Of a DNA stretch of 64,000 bases, positions 1 through 10,452 are shown one piece after another; positions within the stretch are counted from its first letter, which is position 1; every line of letters begins with the position of its first letter. Source of the DNA: Chryseobacterium ginsenosidimutans. GTDB taxonomy: Bacteria > Bacteroidota > Bacteroidia > Flavobacteriales > Weeksellaceae. The DNA lies in NCBI RefSeq assembly GCF_024807225.1, contig NZ_JANUCO010000001.1:2046001-2110000 (forward strand), written 5' to 3'. The notes beneath the pieces are model-generated. The model saw only the letters and a list, made by a program, of their open reading frames with translations, ran no database searches and was not told the DNA's origin. Position numbers and translations under genes: made by a program.

Positions 1-61
1 TAAATTGCAAAGCTGGCTTATTGCTAAATTCTTTATTAAAAAACTATAAAAAGACGATATT

Positions 62-2806
62 TTGAAAAATTTTACAACGGTACTAAAAATTGCACCCGCA
101 TTTTTATTGGCTGGTACAATGATACACGCGCAAACGAAAGACTCTGCAACAAAGGAGAAAAAGATAGAAGAAGTTGTGCTGATTGGGTATGGGAAGCAGA
201 AGAAATCGGATGTGACAGGATCGATAACTTCGGTAAGTGCAAAAGATTTCAATGGTGGTGCAACTTCTGCAGGACAATTAATTCAGGGAAAAACTCCGGG
301 TGTACAGATTACTAATAATAGCGGTGCTCCAGGATCGGGAACTGCCATAAGAATCAGGGGTACAGCATCTTTGAATGGTAATAACTCACCATTGATCGTA
401 ATTGACGGGGTGCCACAAGATTTTGTGGGGGTAAACGGAGCTTCGGATCCCTTATCATTAATTAATCCAAACGATATTGAGACATTTGATATCTTAAAGG
501 ATGCTTCTGCCACAGCGATCTATGGTAACCGTGCTACAAACGGGGTTATTTTGATTACAACAAAAAAAGGGAGCTCAGGTAGGTTCAGAGTGAATTTTTC
601 AAGTGTGGCTTCTGTTTCCAGTAAAATGGGGAATGTAGATGTTCTTAGTGCCGATGAATTCAGGGATTTTGTTAATACGTATGCTTCTGCTGCTTACAAA
701 GCAAAATTAGGAACAGCAAATACCAATTGGCAAGATCTAATTTATCAGGATGCTTGGGGAACAGATAATAATGTTGCTTTTTCCGGAGGAATTAAAGGTT
801 TACCTTACAGATTATCAGTTGGATATAATGAGCAGAATGGTATTGTAAGAACAAACTCTTTTAAAAGAACTTCTGTTGGTTTAAATCTAAATCCCAAGTT
901 TTTTGATAATCATTTATCTGTGAATGTAAGTGCAAAAGGAACGTTTACAGATAATAGATTTGCAGATGCGGGAGTTATTAAATCTGCCACTTATTTTGAC
1001 CCGACTCAATCGGTATATTCTGGCAATTCAAATTACGGAGGATATTATGAATGGTTACTAAATGGAGGATTAAATGTAAATTCTAATGCCAATCCGTTAG
1101 CTTCTTTAATGGCTATTCATGATGTATCATCGGTAACAAGAGGTTTGGGTAATGTGCAATTAGATTATAAATTTCATTTTCTTCCCGATTTGCATTTTAA
1201 CGTAAATGCGGGATATGATTATACGAAAAGTGATGGACTCAAGACAATTGATGCAAGATATAAAGCCGGATTTAATGATCAAGGGAGTGCTAACAGTTAT
1301 AGTATGGAGAAGAAAAATAAATTGTTAGAGACTTATTTTAATTATGTTAAAAATATTTCTGCAATTAATACAGGAGTAGATATTACTGCGGGTTATTCTT
1401 ATCAGGATTTTAAAACTGTTATTCCTGGTTCTGTTAGTTACAAAGGAAATGCTCCGACACAAGTAGGAAATGATTTTGAATCTCAAAATACATTAATATC
1501 ATTCTATGGAAGAGCAATTTTTACAATTGCTGATAAATATATCATTTCTGGATCGTTAAGAAGAGACGGTTCTTCAAGATTTTTCAACGGAACAAAGGAT
1601 AACGTATGGGGTAATTTCCCGGGAGTGTCAGTTGCATGGAAACTAAGTGAAGAAAGCTTTATTAAAAGTATTTCTTCGATAAGTACATTGAAACTAAGGG
1701 CAGGTTGGGGTAGAACTGGTCAACAGGAACTTCCGGGCTTAGACGGAAACAGACCGAATAATTATCCTGCATATGCCGCTTACAACCCAAGTGGTCCGGG
1801 AGCAGGTTATCAGTTTGGTAATGCGTATTATTTCATGTACCGTCCTAATATTTATAATCCTTATCTTACTTGGGAAACTACGACAACGAAAAATATTGGG
1901 CTAGATTATGGATTTATGAAAAACAGAATATTAGGCTCTATTGATGTATTTCAAAAAGATACTAAAAACCTGTTAGTCGTTGCTCCTATTGCAGCAGGAG
2001 ATTTGAGTAATCAAAATCTCTTGAATGTAGGAAACATGAAAAACAAAGGAATTGAAGGCAGTATCACTGTAATCCCTGTAAAAAATGACAAAACAACTTG
2101 GGAGCTGAATTTTAATGCAACACACTACAAACCGGAAGTGACAAAACTTTTGGATAGAGCTGATGCAGCATTTAACATCCCTGTTGGAGGTATTGAAGGA
2201 GGTTCCGGAAACACGATTCAGGCTCATGCTGTAGGATATTCTCCTAATGCTTTTTGGGTGTATCAGCAAGTGTATGATACAAACGGAAAGCCTGTAGACG
2301 GAGTGTATGTCGACAGAAACGGAGACGGTAAAATAGATACTTCTGATAAATACTATTATAAATCTACAACACCGGATGCCATTTTAGGATTTTCTACAAA
2401 ATTATCTGTGAAAGATTGGGATTTTGGATTAAGTGCAAGAGCAATTCTGGGTAATTATGTTTACAATAATGCTGCTGCTAATAGTTCATTACAATCTGCG
2501 TCTACCAACGAATATTTACAAAATGTTCACGCAACAGCACCTGTTTATCAGTTTCAGGTTCCGCAGTATTTTTCTGATTTATATGTTGAAAATGCATCTT
2601 TCCTGAGATTGGATAATGTAAATATAGGCTACAATTTTGGAGAAATTTTCACTAAAGGAAGTAACTTAAAAGTGTATGCAATGGCTCAGAATGTTTTTGT
2701 GATTACAAAATATTCAGGGATTGATCCTGAAGTTTTTGGAGGAATTGATAATGGATATTATCAAATGCCAAGAATTTATTCATTAGGTTTTAATTTTCAA
2801 TTTTAA
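62..2806 (+). CDS. susC: SusC/RagA-family TonB-dependent outer-membrane receptor
   Basis: This 914-residue protein is predicted to be the outer-membrane barrel that imports oligosaccharides using TonB energy. The start is a TTG at 62, because an in-frame TAA lies at 47-49 and the TTG gives a good signal peptide ending near AHAQ-like residues (IHAQ, about residue 24). There is no N-terminal carboxypeptidase-regulatory domain. The plug begins directly after a short linker with EEVVLIGYGKQKKSDVTGSI, followed by the SusC plug motifs (IRIRGTASLNGNNSPLIVID, DATAIYGNRATNGVILITT). The C terminus ends in the aromatic barrel signature LGFNFQF. SusD follows 11 bases downstream. The maltodextrin substrate is inferred from the GH97 and GH13 genes downstream; SusC proteins as a family also take up other glycans and peptides. 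Confidence 0.93.
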   Translation: MKNFTTVLKIAPAFLLAGTMIHAQTKDSATKEKKIEEVVLIGYGKQKKSDVTGSITSVSAKDFNGGATSAGQLIQGKTPGVQITNNSGAPGSGTAIRIRGTASLNGNNSPLIVIDGVPQDFVGVNGASDPLSLINPNDIETFDILKDASATAIYGNRATNGVILITTKKGSSGRFRVNFSSVASVSSKMGNVDVLSADEFRDFVNTYASAAYKAKLGTANTNWQDLIYQDAWGTDNNVAFSGGIKGLPYRLSVGYNEQNGIVRTNSFKRTSVGLNLNPKFFDNHLSVNVSAKGTFTDNRFADAGVIKSATYFDPTQSVYSGNSNYGGYYEWLLNGGLNVNSNANPLASLMAIHDVSSVTRGLGNVQLDYKFHFLPDLHFNVNAGYDYTKSDGLKTIDARYKAGFNDQGSANSYSMEKKNKLLETYFNYVKNISAINTGVDITAGYSYQDFKTVIPGSVSYKGNAPTQVGNDFESQNTLISFYGRAIFTIADKYIISGSLRRDGSSRFFNGTKDNVWGNFPGVSVAWKLSEESFIKSISSISTLKLRAGWGRTGQQELPGLDGNRPNNYPAYAAYNPSGPGAGYQFGNAYYFMYRPNIYNPYLTWETTTTKNIGLDYGFMKNRILGSIDVFQKDTKNLLVVAPIAAGDLSNQNLLNVGNMKNKGIEGSITVIPVKNDKTTWELNFNATHYKPEVTKLLDRADAAFNIPVGGIEGGSGNTIQAHAVGYSPNAFWVYQQVYDTNGKPVDGVYVDRNGDGKIDTSDKYYYKSTTPDAILGFSTKLSVKDWDFGLSARAILGNYVYNNAAANSSLQSASTNEYLQNVHATAPVYQFQVPQYFSDLYVENASFLRLDNVNIGYNFGEIFTKGSNLKVYAMAQNVFVITKYSGIDPEVFGGIDNGYYQMPRIYSLGFNFQF

Positions 2807-2817
2807 TTAGTAGTAAG

Positions 2818-4416
2818 ATGATATCAAATAAATTAACAAGAAATATAATTTTAACAGCCAGTATTGTAGGGTTGTTATCTGTGACATCGTGTATAAATGA
2901 TCTTGAAAAAGAGCCTATTACAGATGTGACTTCTACAAGTATTTTTACAGATTTTAAAAACTATCCCAATGCTTTGGCAAAGCTCTATGGCGGTTTGGCA
3001 ATGGGAGGTCAGGTAAGTGGTGACGGAGGAAATTATCCCGATAGTGATATTAACGGAATCAATGGTGGGTTTTCTCAATATACGAGACTAATGTACACCA
3101 TGCAGGTAATTTCTACAGACGAAGCTGTTATCGGCTGGAACGACGGAAACCTGCATACAATCCACAAAATGACTTGGGATTCTTCCAACGAATTTATTGC
3201 AGCTTTATACTACAGAATTTACACAGAAATTGCTTTTTGTAATGAATTTCTTAGAAATGTAACCGATGAAAAACTAGCATCTAATGGTATTTCAGGAGAT
3301 AATTTAACCGAAGCTAAATATATGCGTGCAGAAGCAAGATTTCTAAGGGCTCAATCTTATTCTCATGCTTTAGACCTTTTCGGAAATGTACCTTTTGTGG
3401 ATGAAAATTATCTTCCGGGATCTGTGAATCCGCCTCAAAGAATTGAAAGAGCAGCGTTGTTCAACTATGTTGAGCAAGAACTTTTAGCTTGTTCAAATGA
3501 TTTAAGAGATCCAAAAGCGAGCGCCTATGGTAGAGCAGATAAAGCGGCTGCATGGTCATTATTGGCAAGATTATATTTAAATGCAAGTGTATATTCAGGG
3601 ACACAAAGAAATAATGACGTTATTACTTATTGTAATAAGATTATTGGTGCAGGATATTCATTAAAACCAACTTATGGCTCTTTATTCTTAGCAGATAATA
3701 ACGTGAATAACCCTGAAGCGATTTTCACAATTAACTTTGATGGACTTAATACGCAGACAAACGGCGGAACAACCTATTTAGTCCATGCTTCAATTGGAGG
3801 AACGATGCCTGCTGCGGATTTCGGAGTTAATGGCGGATGGAGTGGTATTAGAACTACAAAAGCTTTTGTAAATAAATTTCCGACAACCGGAACGGATAAA
3901 AGAGGAAATTTCTATACAAGCGGACAAAATCTTGAGATCAATGATTTAGGTTCATTTAATGACGGATATGCTTTTATTAAATTTAAAAATGTTAAAAGTG
4001 ATGGAACTCCCGGTTCAAACAATAACTGGGTAGAAGCAGATATTCCTTTATACCGTTTGGCAGATATTTATTTAATGTACGCAGAAGCAACTCTTAGAGG
4101 CGGAAACGGAAATCTGGCAACAGCCATTACCTATGTAAATAATTTAAGAGAAAGAGCTTACGGAAATACAAGCGGAAATGTGAGTACAATAAATTTAGAT
4201 TTTATCTTAGACGAAAGGTCAAGAGAATTGTCTTGGGAAATGACGAGAAGAACAGATTTAATCAGATTTGGGAAATACACTACAGGAGACTATTTATGGC
4301 CTTGGAAAGGAAATGTAAAAGATGGTAAAGCGGTAGAAAGTTATAGAAATCTCTATCCGATTCCTGCAAAAGATATTGTGGCAAATTCTAATCTGGTACA
4401 AAATACCGGATATTAA
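2818..4416 (+). CDS. susD: SusD/RagB-family surface glycan-binding lipoprotein
   Basis: The 532-residue protein is the lipoprotein lid that pairs with SusC to capture oligosaccharides at the cell surface. A signal peptide ends in a lipobox (SVTSC, Cys25), with acidic residues shortly after the cysteine. The body has the helical TPR-like SusD fold signs: AEARFLRAQSYSHALDLFGN in the first half, YRLADIYLMYAEATLRG and FILDERSRELSWEMTRRTDLIRFG-type segments near the C terminus, and an ending with YPIPAKDIVANSNL, typical of RagB/SusD. It lies 11 bases after susC and 20 before a SusE/F-like gene, so the three are probably one transcript. Confidence 0.94.
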   Translation: MISNKLTRNIILTASIVGLLSVTSCINDLEKEPITDVTSTSIFTDFKNYPNALAKLYGGLAMGGQVSGDGGNYPDSDINGINGGFSQYTRLMYTMQVISTDEAVIGWNDGNLHTIHKMTWDSSNEFIAALYYRIYTEIAFCNEFLRNVTDEKLASNGISGDNLTEAKYMRAEARFLRAQSYSHALDLFGNVPFVDENYLPGSVNPPQRIERAALFNYVEQELLACSNDLRDPKASAYGRADKAAAWSLLARLYLNASVYSGTQRNNDVITYCNKIIGAGYSLKPTYGSLFLADNNVNNPEAIFTINFDGLNTQTNGGTTYLVHASIGGTMPAADFGVNGGWSGIRTTKAFVNKFPTTGTDKRGNFYTSGQNLEINDLGSFNDGYAFIKFKNVKSDGTPGSNNNWVEADIPLYRLADIYLMYAEATLRGGNGNLATAITYVNNLRERAYGNTSGNVSTINLDFILDERSRELSWEMTRRTDLIRFGKYTTGDYLWPWKGNVKDGKAVESYRNLYPIPAKDIVANSNLVQNTGY

Positions 4417-4436
4417 TATCTAAAAACACTATTATA

Positions 4437-5543
4437 ATGAAACAATTATTTAAAATACTTACAATAGCGATTATTGCTTTTTTAGTAGTTTCTTGTGATA
4501 AAAACGAAGATTTGGCTATTTTAGGAGACGGTACAACTCCTACTTTAAAAACAGGTACAATATCGATTGTATTACTAAAAGATAATGCTGCCGCTGAAGC
4601 GATTATATTTGATTGGACGAATCCTCAATTTCAATCTCAGGTAGCCTTGAAAAACACACTTCAGTTTGCAAAAGCGGGAACAAATTTTCAGGGAGCAAGC
4701 GAATCAATTATTACGGCAAACGATCTTAAATCTACATATTTAGTTGCAGATTTTAATAAATTGATGATAGATGCAGGAATCATACCTGGAATCGCAACTG
4801 ATATTGATATCAGAATGAAATCCGAAGTTGGGAATGTGGTATTGTATTCCAATACGATTAAGGTTACTGTTACTCCATATTTAACGGCGTTCCCGTCATT
4901 TTACATTGTTGGTGAAGCTTCAGCCGTAGGCTGGAATGCAGGTGTTGCACAAATGTTGTATAAAAAAGACAATCTTTCTACAATTTATACTTATTTGGAA
5001 AACGGAAAACCTTTCAGGTTTTTAGGTCAGCAAGATTGGGGACCTACTAATTACAGTTTGGATGCTACAGGAATGAACGCCGGAAACAAATATTTTAAAA
5101 CGTGGTCTACCAATTTAGCAGCTGCAACTCCTGAAAATATTCAGTTTAATGGCACTTCAGGAATGTATAAAATAGTTATAGATGCAGATGCGACAATGAA
5201 GTCAATTACGGTTTCGGCTTCTCCCATCAATAACTGGAATCCTGCAAATTTGTACATCGTAGGAACGGTTAATGGATGGAATGTTGCAACGGCAATTCCG
5301 ATGACTAATTTAGGAGGTGGGAAATTTGAATACACAACAGCTCTTCCCGCTGCTTCTGAATTTAAATTTTTAGGTCAGCAAAGTTGGGGAGATCTCGACT
5401 GGGGAAATATTACAGCTGACGGAAACACCGGATTTGTCGGACCGAAAGGAAGTAACGGAAATATAAAATTTGATGGAACTGGAGGAAGTTATAAAATTTC
5501 AATAGACCTTAAATTAGGAGTCTATAAAATTCAGCCATTATAA
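4437..5543 (+). CDS. SusE/SusF-like outer-membrane starch-binding lipoprotein
   Basis: A 368-residue lipoprotein (lipobox LVVSC, Cys20, followed by acidic residues). The N-terminal third is the SusE-type domain (about residues 22-150). Two tandem repeats follow, each opening with a similar strand: FYIVGEASAVGWN (about 157) and LYIVGTVNGWN (about 277). Both carry FLGQQ(D/S)WG later in the repeat. In SusE/SusF such repeats are immunoglobulin-like starch-binding modules with exposed tryptophans, so this protein probably holds maltodextrin near SusCD. It cannot be assigned to SusE rather than SusF from sequence alone. A terminator follows at 5568-5603. Confidence 0.85.
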   Translation: MKQLFKILTIAIIAFLVVSCDKNEDLAILGDGTTPTLKTGTISIVLLKDNAAAEAIIFDWTNPQFQSQVALKNTLQFAKAGTNFQGASESIITANDLKSTYLVADFNKLMIDAGIIPGIATDIDIRMKSEVGNVVLYSNTIKVTVTPYLTAFPSFYIVGEASAVGWNAGVAQMLYKKDNLSTIYTYLENGKPFRFLGQQDWGPTNYSLDATGMNAGNKYFKTWSTNLAAATPENIQFNGTSGMYKIVIDADATMKSITVSASPINNWNPANLYIVGTVNGWNVATAIPMTNLGGGKFEYTTALPAASEFKFLGQQSWGDLDWGNITADGNTGFVGPKGSNGNIKFDGTGGSYKISIDLKLGVYKIQPL

Positions 5544-5567
5544 TAAAATAAATTGAATTTACTTAGC

Positions 5568-5603
5568 AAAGTGTTGCTTTTCGGCAGCACTTTCTTTATT
5601 TTT
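5568..5603 (+). terminator. Intrinsic terminator after the SusE/F-like gene
   Basis: Stem AAAGTGTTGC (5568-5577) pairs with GCAGCACTTT (5584-5593) around a six-base loop, followed by a T-rich stretch. It separates the susC-susD-susE/F transcript from the GH97 gene. Confidence 0.75.
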
Positions 5604-5623
5604 AAAGTTTATAAATTGTCTAT

Positions 5624-7784
5624 ATGAAGAAAATTACAGTTGGAGCGCTTTTGTTCTCGATGATGTTTGTTGGTGTAAATGCGCAATCTTTAAAATCGCC
5701 GGACGGGAAGTTTGAAATGAACTTTCAGCTGAAGCAGGGAGTTCCTTATTATAATTTAAAATATAATGGAGGAACAGTGGTGGAAGATTCCAAATTAGGA
5801 TTGAGATTATTCAAAGATACTTCTATAAAATTCGCTTCAGAAATTGCGAAACCTGAAGATGCAAAATTTGATCTTAACAACGGTTTTACAAAAACTGATG
5901 AAAAAAGAGATTCCAAAAACGAAACTTGGCAACCGGTTCTTGGTGAAAAGAAAAATTACATAAATAATTACAACGAATTGGCGGTTACGCTTAATCAGGC
6001 GTCGGCTGACAGAAGTATTGTCATAAAATTCAGATTGTTTAATGATGGATTGGGATTCAGATATGAATTTCCACAGCAGAAAAATCTGAACTATTTCACG
6101 ATTCGTGAAGAGGATTCTGAAATCGATTTCCCGACAGATATGAAAGCTTGGTGGATGGTTGCAGATTACGATTCTCAGGAATACCAATATCAGGAAACAA
6201 AAATCTCTGAAATTCCTGCAAGATGGGATAAAGCTTTTGATGCAAATGCGTCTCAGTCTTTGGTTAAAAATGCGGTTCAATCTCCATTAATGCTGAAAAA
6301 AGAAGGAAAAGATCCTTTATATGTTAATGTTGCGGAAGCGGCGGTTTTAGATTATCCGGCTTCACATTTGGAAGTTGATGCTCAGAATTTTAAATTTAAA
6401 ACTCACCTTACTGCCGACAGACAGGGTGCAAAAGGATATATTCAAACACCTTCTGTTACACCGTGGAGAACGATTATTGTTTCGCCAAAAGCGGAAGAAG
6501 TGATGGCTTCAAAAATGATTTTTAATCTTAATGAACCTACAAAATATACCGATACTTCTTACATTCACCCTACAAAATATATGGGAGTTTGGTGGGAAAT
6601 GATTATTGGAAAATCTCAATGGGCATACGCGCAACCTGAATCAAATGTTCATATTGGAATAACAGATTTTTCAAAATTAACTCCCACAGGAAAGCACGCT
6701 GCAAACAATACGAAAGTTAAAGAATATATCGATTTCGCCGCAGAAAACGGCTTCAAAGGCTTATTAATTGAAGGCTGGAATATCGGTTGGGAAGACTGGT
6801 TCGGTCATTCAAAAGAATTTGTTTTCGATTTCATCACGCCTTATCCGGATTTTGATATTAAAATGTTGAATGAATATGCTCATTCTAAAGGAATTAAGTT
6901 AATCATGCACCACGAAACTTCCGGTTCTGCAACGAACTATGAAAGATGGGCAGATAAAGCATTCCAGTTGATGAATAAATACGGTTATGATGCGGTAAAA
7001 ACAGGCTATGTTGGAGATATTATTCCAAGAGGAGAGCACCATTATTCTCAATGGACGATCAATCATTTCTACAGAATTGCAGAGAAAGCAAACGAGTACA
7101 AAATCATGGTCAATTCTCACGAATCGGTTCGTCCGACAGGAGAAAGTCGTACCTATCCAAACTACATTTCCGCAGAAGCAGCTCGTGGAACGGAATATGA
7201 AGCTTTCGGAGGAAATAATCCCGATCATCAGACAATTTTACCATTTACAAGATGGATGGGCGGTTCGATGGATTATACACCGGGAATTTTCCAGACAAAA
7301 TTAGACTACTATTTCCCTGGAGATAAGCGTTTTGTGAAAACTACGTTGGTGAAACAATTGGCGTTGTATGTAACGATGTATATGCCTCTTCAAATGGCGG
7401 CAGATTTACCTGAAAATTACAAAAAACATATGGATGCTTTCCAGTTTATCAAAGATGTAGCGGCAGATTGGGATGATACGAAAATCTTATCGGCAGAAAC
7501 CGGGAGATTATGTAGTCACAGCGAGAAAGGCAAAAGGTACAGAAAACTGGTTTGTTGGGGGAATTACAGATGAAAACAAACGCGATTATACGGTAGATTT
7601 TTCATTCTTAAACAAAGGTCAGAAATATGAAGCAACAATCTATGAAGACGGAAAAGATGCCGATTATATCAACAATCCTCAAAGCTATAACATCTACAAA
7701 AAACAGATTACAAGCAAATCAAAAATTGATTTTAAAATGGTAAGAAGTGGCGGATTTGCCGTTTCAATTAAACCGATAAATTAA
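5624..7784 (+). pseudogene. susB: GH97 alpha-glucosidase (SusB-like), broken by a single-base insertion, probably a sequence error
   Basis: GH97 enzymes cleave alpha-glucosidic bonds of maltooligosaccharides in the periplasm. A signal peptide (ending VNAQ) precedes the mutarotase-like N-terminal domain (SPDGKFEMNF) and a barrel with HHETSG, VNSHESVRPTGESRTYPN and ARGTEYEAFGG; the acidic residues in these blocks resemble the inverting, SusB-type branch. The frame breaks in the GGG run at 7502-7504. The first frame ends at 7573 with unrelated residues, and the expected C-terminal beta domain (TGDYVVTARKAKG, ending at 7784) continues in another frame. Removing one G gives 719 residues, the normal family size. 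Loss of activity is possible, but five other genes here show the same kind of insertion. Confidence 0.85.
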
Positions 7785-7802
7785 TTTTGCATTATCAATA
7801 CG

Positions 7803-7850
7803 AGTGGGCATGTCATCCTGAGCTGGTTGAAGGAAGCCCACTTTTATGAT
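7803..7850. terminator. Hairpin terminator after the GH97 gene containing a dispersed-repeat core
   Basis: AGTGGGC (7803-7809) pairs with GCCCACT (7836-7842) and is followed by TTTTAT. The loop carries a TGTCATCCTGAGC-like segment that also appears at 16162, so this looks like a dispersed repeat that doubles as a terminator. Confidence 0.6.
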
Positions 7851-7882
7851 AAAAATAAAATACGGCTCTAGCCAAAACCTAT

Positions 7883-7917
7883 AAACCTTACAGATAAATA
7901 CCTCTGTAAGGTTTTTA
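7883..7917 (+). terminator. Strong hairpin with T-tract upstream of the GH13 gene
   Basis: Perfect 11-base stem AAACCTTACAG (7883-7893) with CTGTAAGGTTT (7904-7914) and a T run. It ends 20 bases before the amylase ATG, so it either terminates upstream transcription or forms part of the amylase leader. Confidence 0.7.
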
Positions 7918-7936
7918 AATCACAAAAAAATTACAA

Positions 7937-9787
7937 ATGAAAAAAATATACACCATTATTGCCCTTTCAACGGCAGTGATCGCTTTTTCACAGATTCAAA
8001 AAGTAGAGCCTGCTTTTTGGTGGAAAGGAATGAAAAATCCCGAGCTTCAGATTTTAGTGTATGGAAAAGATATTGCTAAAAATGAAATCGAACTTTCAGA
8101 CGGAATCAAGGTAAAAGACATTCAGAAAGTTGAAAACCCGAACTACGTTTTTCTTACGGTAAACACAAACGAAATCAACGTTCCGAAGTTTAAAATTACT
8201 ATTAAAAACGGCAAAAAAAATATTGATTCTTATACCTATGAATTAAAACAAAGAAATCCAAATTCTGCAAACAGAGAATCTTTTACTTCAAAAGATGTGA
8301 TGTATTTAATCATGCCGGATCGTTTTGCCAACGGTGATGAAAAGAACGATTCAATGCCGAATTTGACTGAAAAAGCAAACCGAAATTTACCAAACGGTCG
8401 TCACGGCGGAGATTTACGAGGAATCATTAATAATTTAGATTATATTCAAAATTTAGGAGCAACTTCAGTTTGGTTAACGCCCGTGAATGAAGACAACGAA
8501 AAAGTGTATTCTTATCACGGTTACGCGCAAACAGATTTATATAAAATCGACGGTCGCTACGGAACTAATGAAGAATACCGCGAGCTTTCACAAAAATTAA
8601 ACAAAAGAAACATGAAACTGGTGATGGATTACGTCACCAATCACTGGGGAATTTCGCATTGGATGATCAAAGATTTGCCGACAAAAGACTGGATTCACTG
8701 GTTTAATGATGGTGAAAACGGTTTTAAACGTTCCAATTATAAAACGACAACTCAGTTCGATACCAACGCGTCCGAAATAGATAAGAAAGTAGCTTTAGAT
8801 GGGTGGTTTGATACAACAATGCCCGATATTAATCAAAAAAATCCTTTGGTTTTAAAATATGTAACGCAAAATGCAATTTGGTGGATAGAATACGCCGAAT
8901 TAGGCGGTTTTCGTGTAGATACGTATCCTTACAACGATAAAGAAGCGATGGCAAAATGGGCAAAAGCAATCACCGATGAGTATCCGAGATTCAATATTGT
9001 AGGAGAAACTTGGTTGAGTACTGCAGGACAAATTTCAGCTTGGCAAAAGGATTCAAAGACGGGTGAAGCTGCGAATTACAACTCGAATCTTCCTTCCGTA
9101 ATGGATTTTATGCTGTACGGAGATTTGCCTAAAGCATTAAAAGAAAATGAAAGTTGGGACACCGGAATGAACAGAATTTACAACAGTTTCAGTAGTGATT
9201 TTCTTTATCCCGACATCAATAATATCTTGGTTTTCTTTGAAAATCACGACACAGAAAGATGGAACGAAATTTTTAATGATGATCCGAAAGCGTACAAATT
9301 AGGATTAACATTAATCTCAACCGTTCGTGGAATTCCACAAATTTATTACGGTTCAGAAGTCGGAATGAGAGGTGATAAAAATAAAGGCGGCGATGCAGAT
9401 ATTCGAAGAGATTTTCCGGGTGGCTGGAAATCGGATCAACAAAACGCTTTACATCCTTCAACTCAAACTCCTGAGCAAAAGGAATTTTATCAATTCACTC
9501 AAAAATTATTAAACTGGAGGAAAGGAAAAGAAGTCATTCACACCGGGAAAACTAAAAATTTCGTTCCTCAGAATAATGTTTTTGTGTATTTTAGATACAA
9601 CGAAAAAGAAAGCGTGATGGTTGTTTTAAATAATAATGAAAAAGAGCAAACGGTAGATGTAAAACATTTTGCAGAATCTCTAAACGGATTTTCAAAAGGC
9701 AAAGAAATAATTTCAGGAAAAGAAATTTCTCTACAAAACAATTTTACAATACCTGCAAAAACCTCAATGATTATTGAATTAAAATAA
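7937..9787 (+). CDS. susA: GH13 alpha-amylase / neopullulanase-type enzyme (SusA-like)
   Basis: The 616-residue secreted enzyme should hydrolyse alpha-1,4 bonds in maltodextrin, pullulan or cyclodextrin. A signal peptide (AFSQ) is followed by an N-terminal beta domain typical of cyclomaltodextrinases (about 20-110). The barrel holds all four GH13 regions: DYVTNHWG (about 230), GFRVDTYPY with the nucleophile Asp (about 329), GETWL with the acid/base Glu (about 358) and FFENHDTER with the transition-state Asp (about 439). A short C-terminal beta domain ends the protein. Its place after SusCD and GH97 fits periplasmic SusA. Exact substrate preference cannot be read from sequence. Confidence 0.92.
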   Translation: MKKIYTIIALSTAVIAFSQIQKVEPAFWWKGMKNPELQILVYGKDIAKNEIELSDGIKVKDIQKVENPNYVFLTVNTNEINVPKFKITIKNGKKNIDSYTYELKQRNPNSANRESFTSKDVMYLIMPDRFANGDEKNDSMPNLTEKANRNLPNGRHGGDLRGIINNLDYIQNLGATSVWLTPVNEDNEKVYSYHGYAQTDLYKIDGRYGTNEEYRELSQKLNKRNMKLVMDYVTNHWGISHWMIKDLPTKDWIHWFNDGENGFKRSNYKTTTQFDTNASEIDKKVALDGWFDTTMPDINQKNPLVLKYVTQNAIWWIEYAELGGFRVDTYPYNDKEAMAKWAKAITDEYPRFNIVGETWLSTAGQISAWQKDSKTGEAANYNSNLPSVMDFMLYGDLPKALKENESWDTGMNRIYNSFSSDFLYPDINNILVFFENHDTERWNEIFNDDPKAYKLGLTLISTVRGIPQIYYGSEVGMRGDKNKGGDADIRRDFPGGWKSDQQNALHPSTQTPEQKEFYQFTQKLLNWRKGKEVIHTGKTKNFVPQNNVFVYFRYNEKESVMVVLNNNEKEQTVDVKHFAESLNGFSKGKEIISGKEISLQNNFTIPAKTSMIIELK

Positions 9788-9822
9788 ACTTAAACATATC
9801 TCATATTCTCTTCTCTTTGAAC

Positions 9823-9902
9823 TTTGCTGAGTGAAACGCCTTTGCGAACGAAAAATATTCAGTAAGAGTTTAAAAAAAACTTAGCGAACTTAGCGTTAAA
9901 AT
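9823..9902. repeat. Dispersed TTTGCG-family repeat, copy 1
   Basis: The first 38 bases (9823-9860, beginning TTTGCTGAGTGAAACGCC) are identical to 16557-16594. The end (TTAGCGAACTTAGCGTTAAA) resembles the 3' ends of the copies at 16557 and 17466 and the isolated tail at 31051. Confidence 0.8.
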
Positions 9903-9936
9903 AGAATTGAAATTAAAAAACATTCAAAATTTAAAC

Positions 9937-10452
9937 ATGAAAAAAACAACAATATTCTTCACATTCATACTATGTTTCCTGAGTTTCACAACCATTTTAT
10001 CTCAGTCAAAATTTGAAAAAGAAAAAATAGAAATTGGCAAAATGCTCGACGGTTTCAACATCGCTGCGGCAAAAGCTGATTTCAATGCCTATTTTAATTA
10101 TTACGCTGACGAATCTACTTTTATCGGAACAGATGCTACTGAAGTTTGGGATAAAAAAGAGTTCATGATTTGGGGAAAACCTCACTTCGATAAAAAGAAA
10201 ACATGGAATTTCACTTCATTAAAAAGAAATATCTATTTCAGCAAAGACGGGAAATTAGCTTGGTTCGACGAATTATTAGACACTCAAATGAAAATCTGCC
10301 GCGGTTCAGGAGTTGTTGAAAAAATCAACGGAGCTTGGAAAGTGAAGCAGTATGTTCTTTCAATGACAATTCCGAACGATGTGTCGGATAAAGTGGTGGC
10401 TGAAAAAACAACAATCGAAGATATTTTAATCGAAAAATTAAAAACCAAATAA
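9937..10452 (+). CDS. Secreted NTF2-like (SnoaL-type) protein
   Basis: A protein of 171 residues from the ATG at 9937. An in-frame TTG at 9907 would add ten residues in front of the signal peptide and is unlikely. The signal peptide ends near LSQ. The mature part has the alpha+beta cone pattern of the NTF2/SnoaL superfamily: an N-terminal helix (MLDGFNIAAAKADFNAYFNY), then YADESTFIGTDATEVWDKKEF and strands ending in a tryptophan-rich WKVKQYVLSM. Catalytic residues are not evident. Its stop codon overlaps the next ATG by one base, so it is translationally linked to the SLC45-type transporter. The role in the maltodextrin locus is unknown. Confidence 0.8.
   Translation: MKKTTIFFTFILCFLSFTTILSQSKFEKEKIEIGKMLDGFNIAAAKADFNAYFNYYADESTFIGTDATEVWDKKEFMIWGKPHFDKKKTWNFTSLKRNIYFSKDGKLAWFDELLDTQMKICRGSGVVEKINGAWKVKQYVLSMTIPNDVSDKVVAEKTTIEDILIEKLKTK

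Noticed and set aside
5837..6280. 147-codon minus-strand ORF inside the GH97 gene
   Set aside because: Antisense shadow of a well-supported gene with no family features; the same holds for the other antisense ORFs over susC, the GNAT-nitrilase, purD, ppc and secDF.
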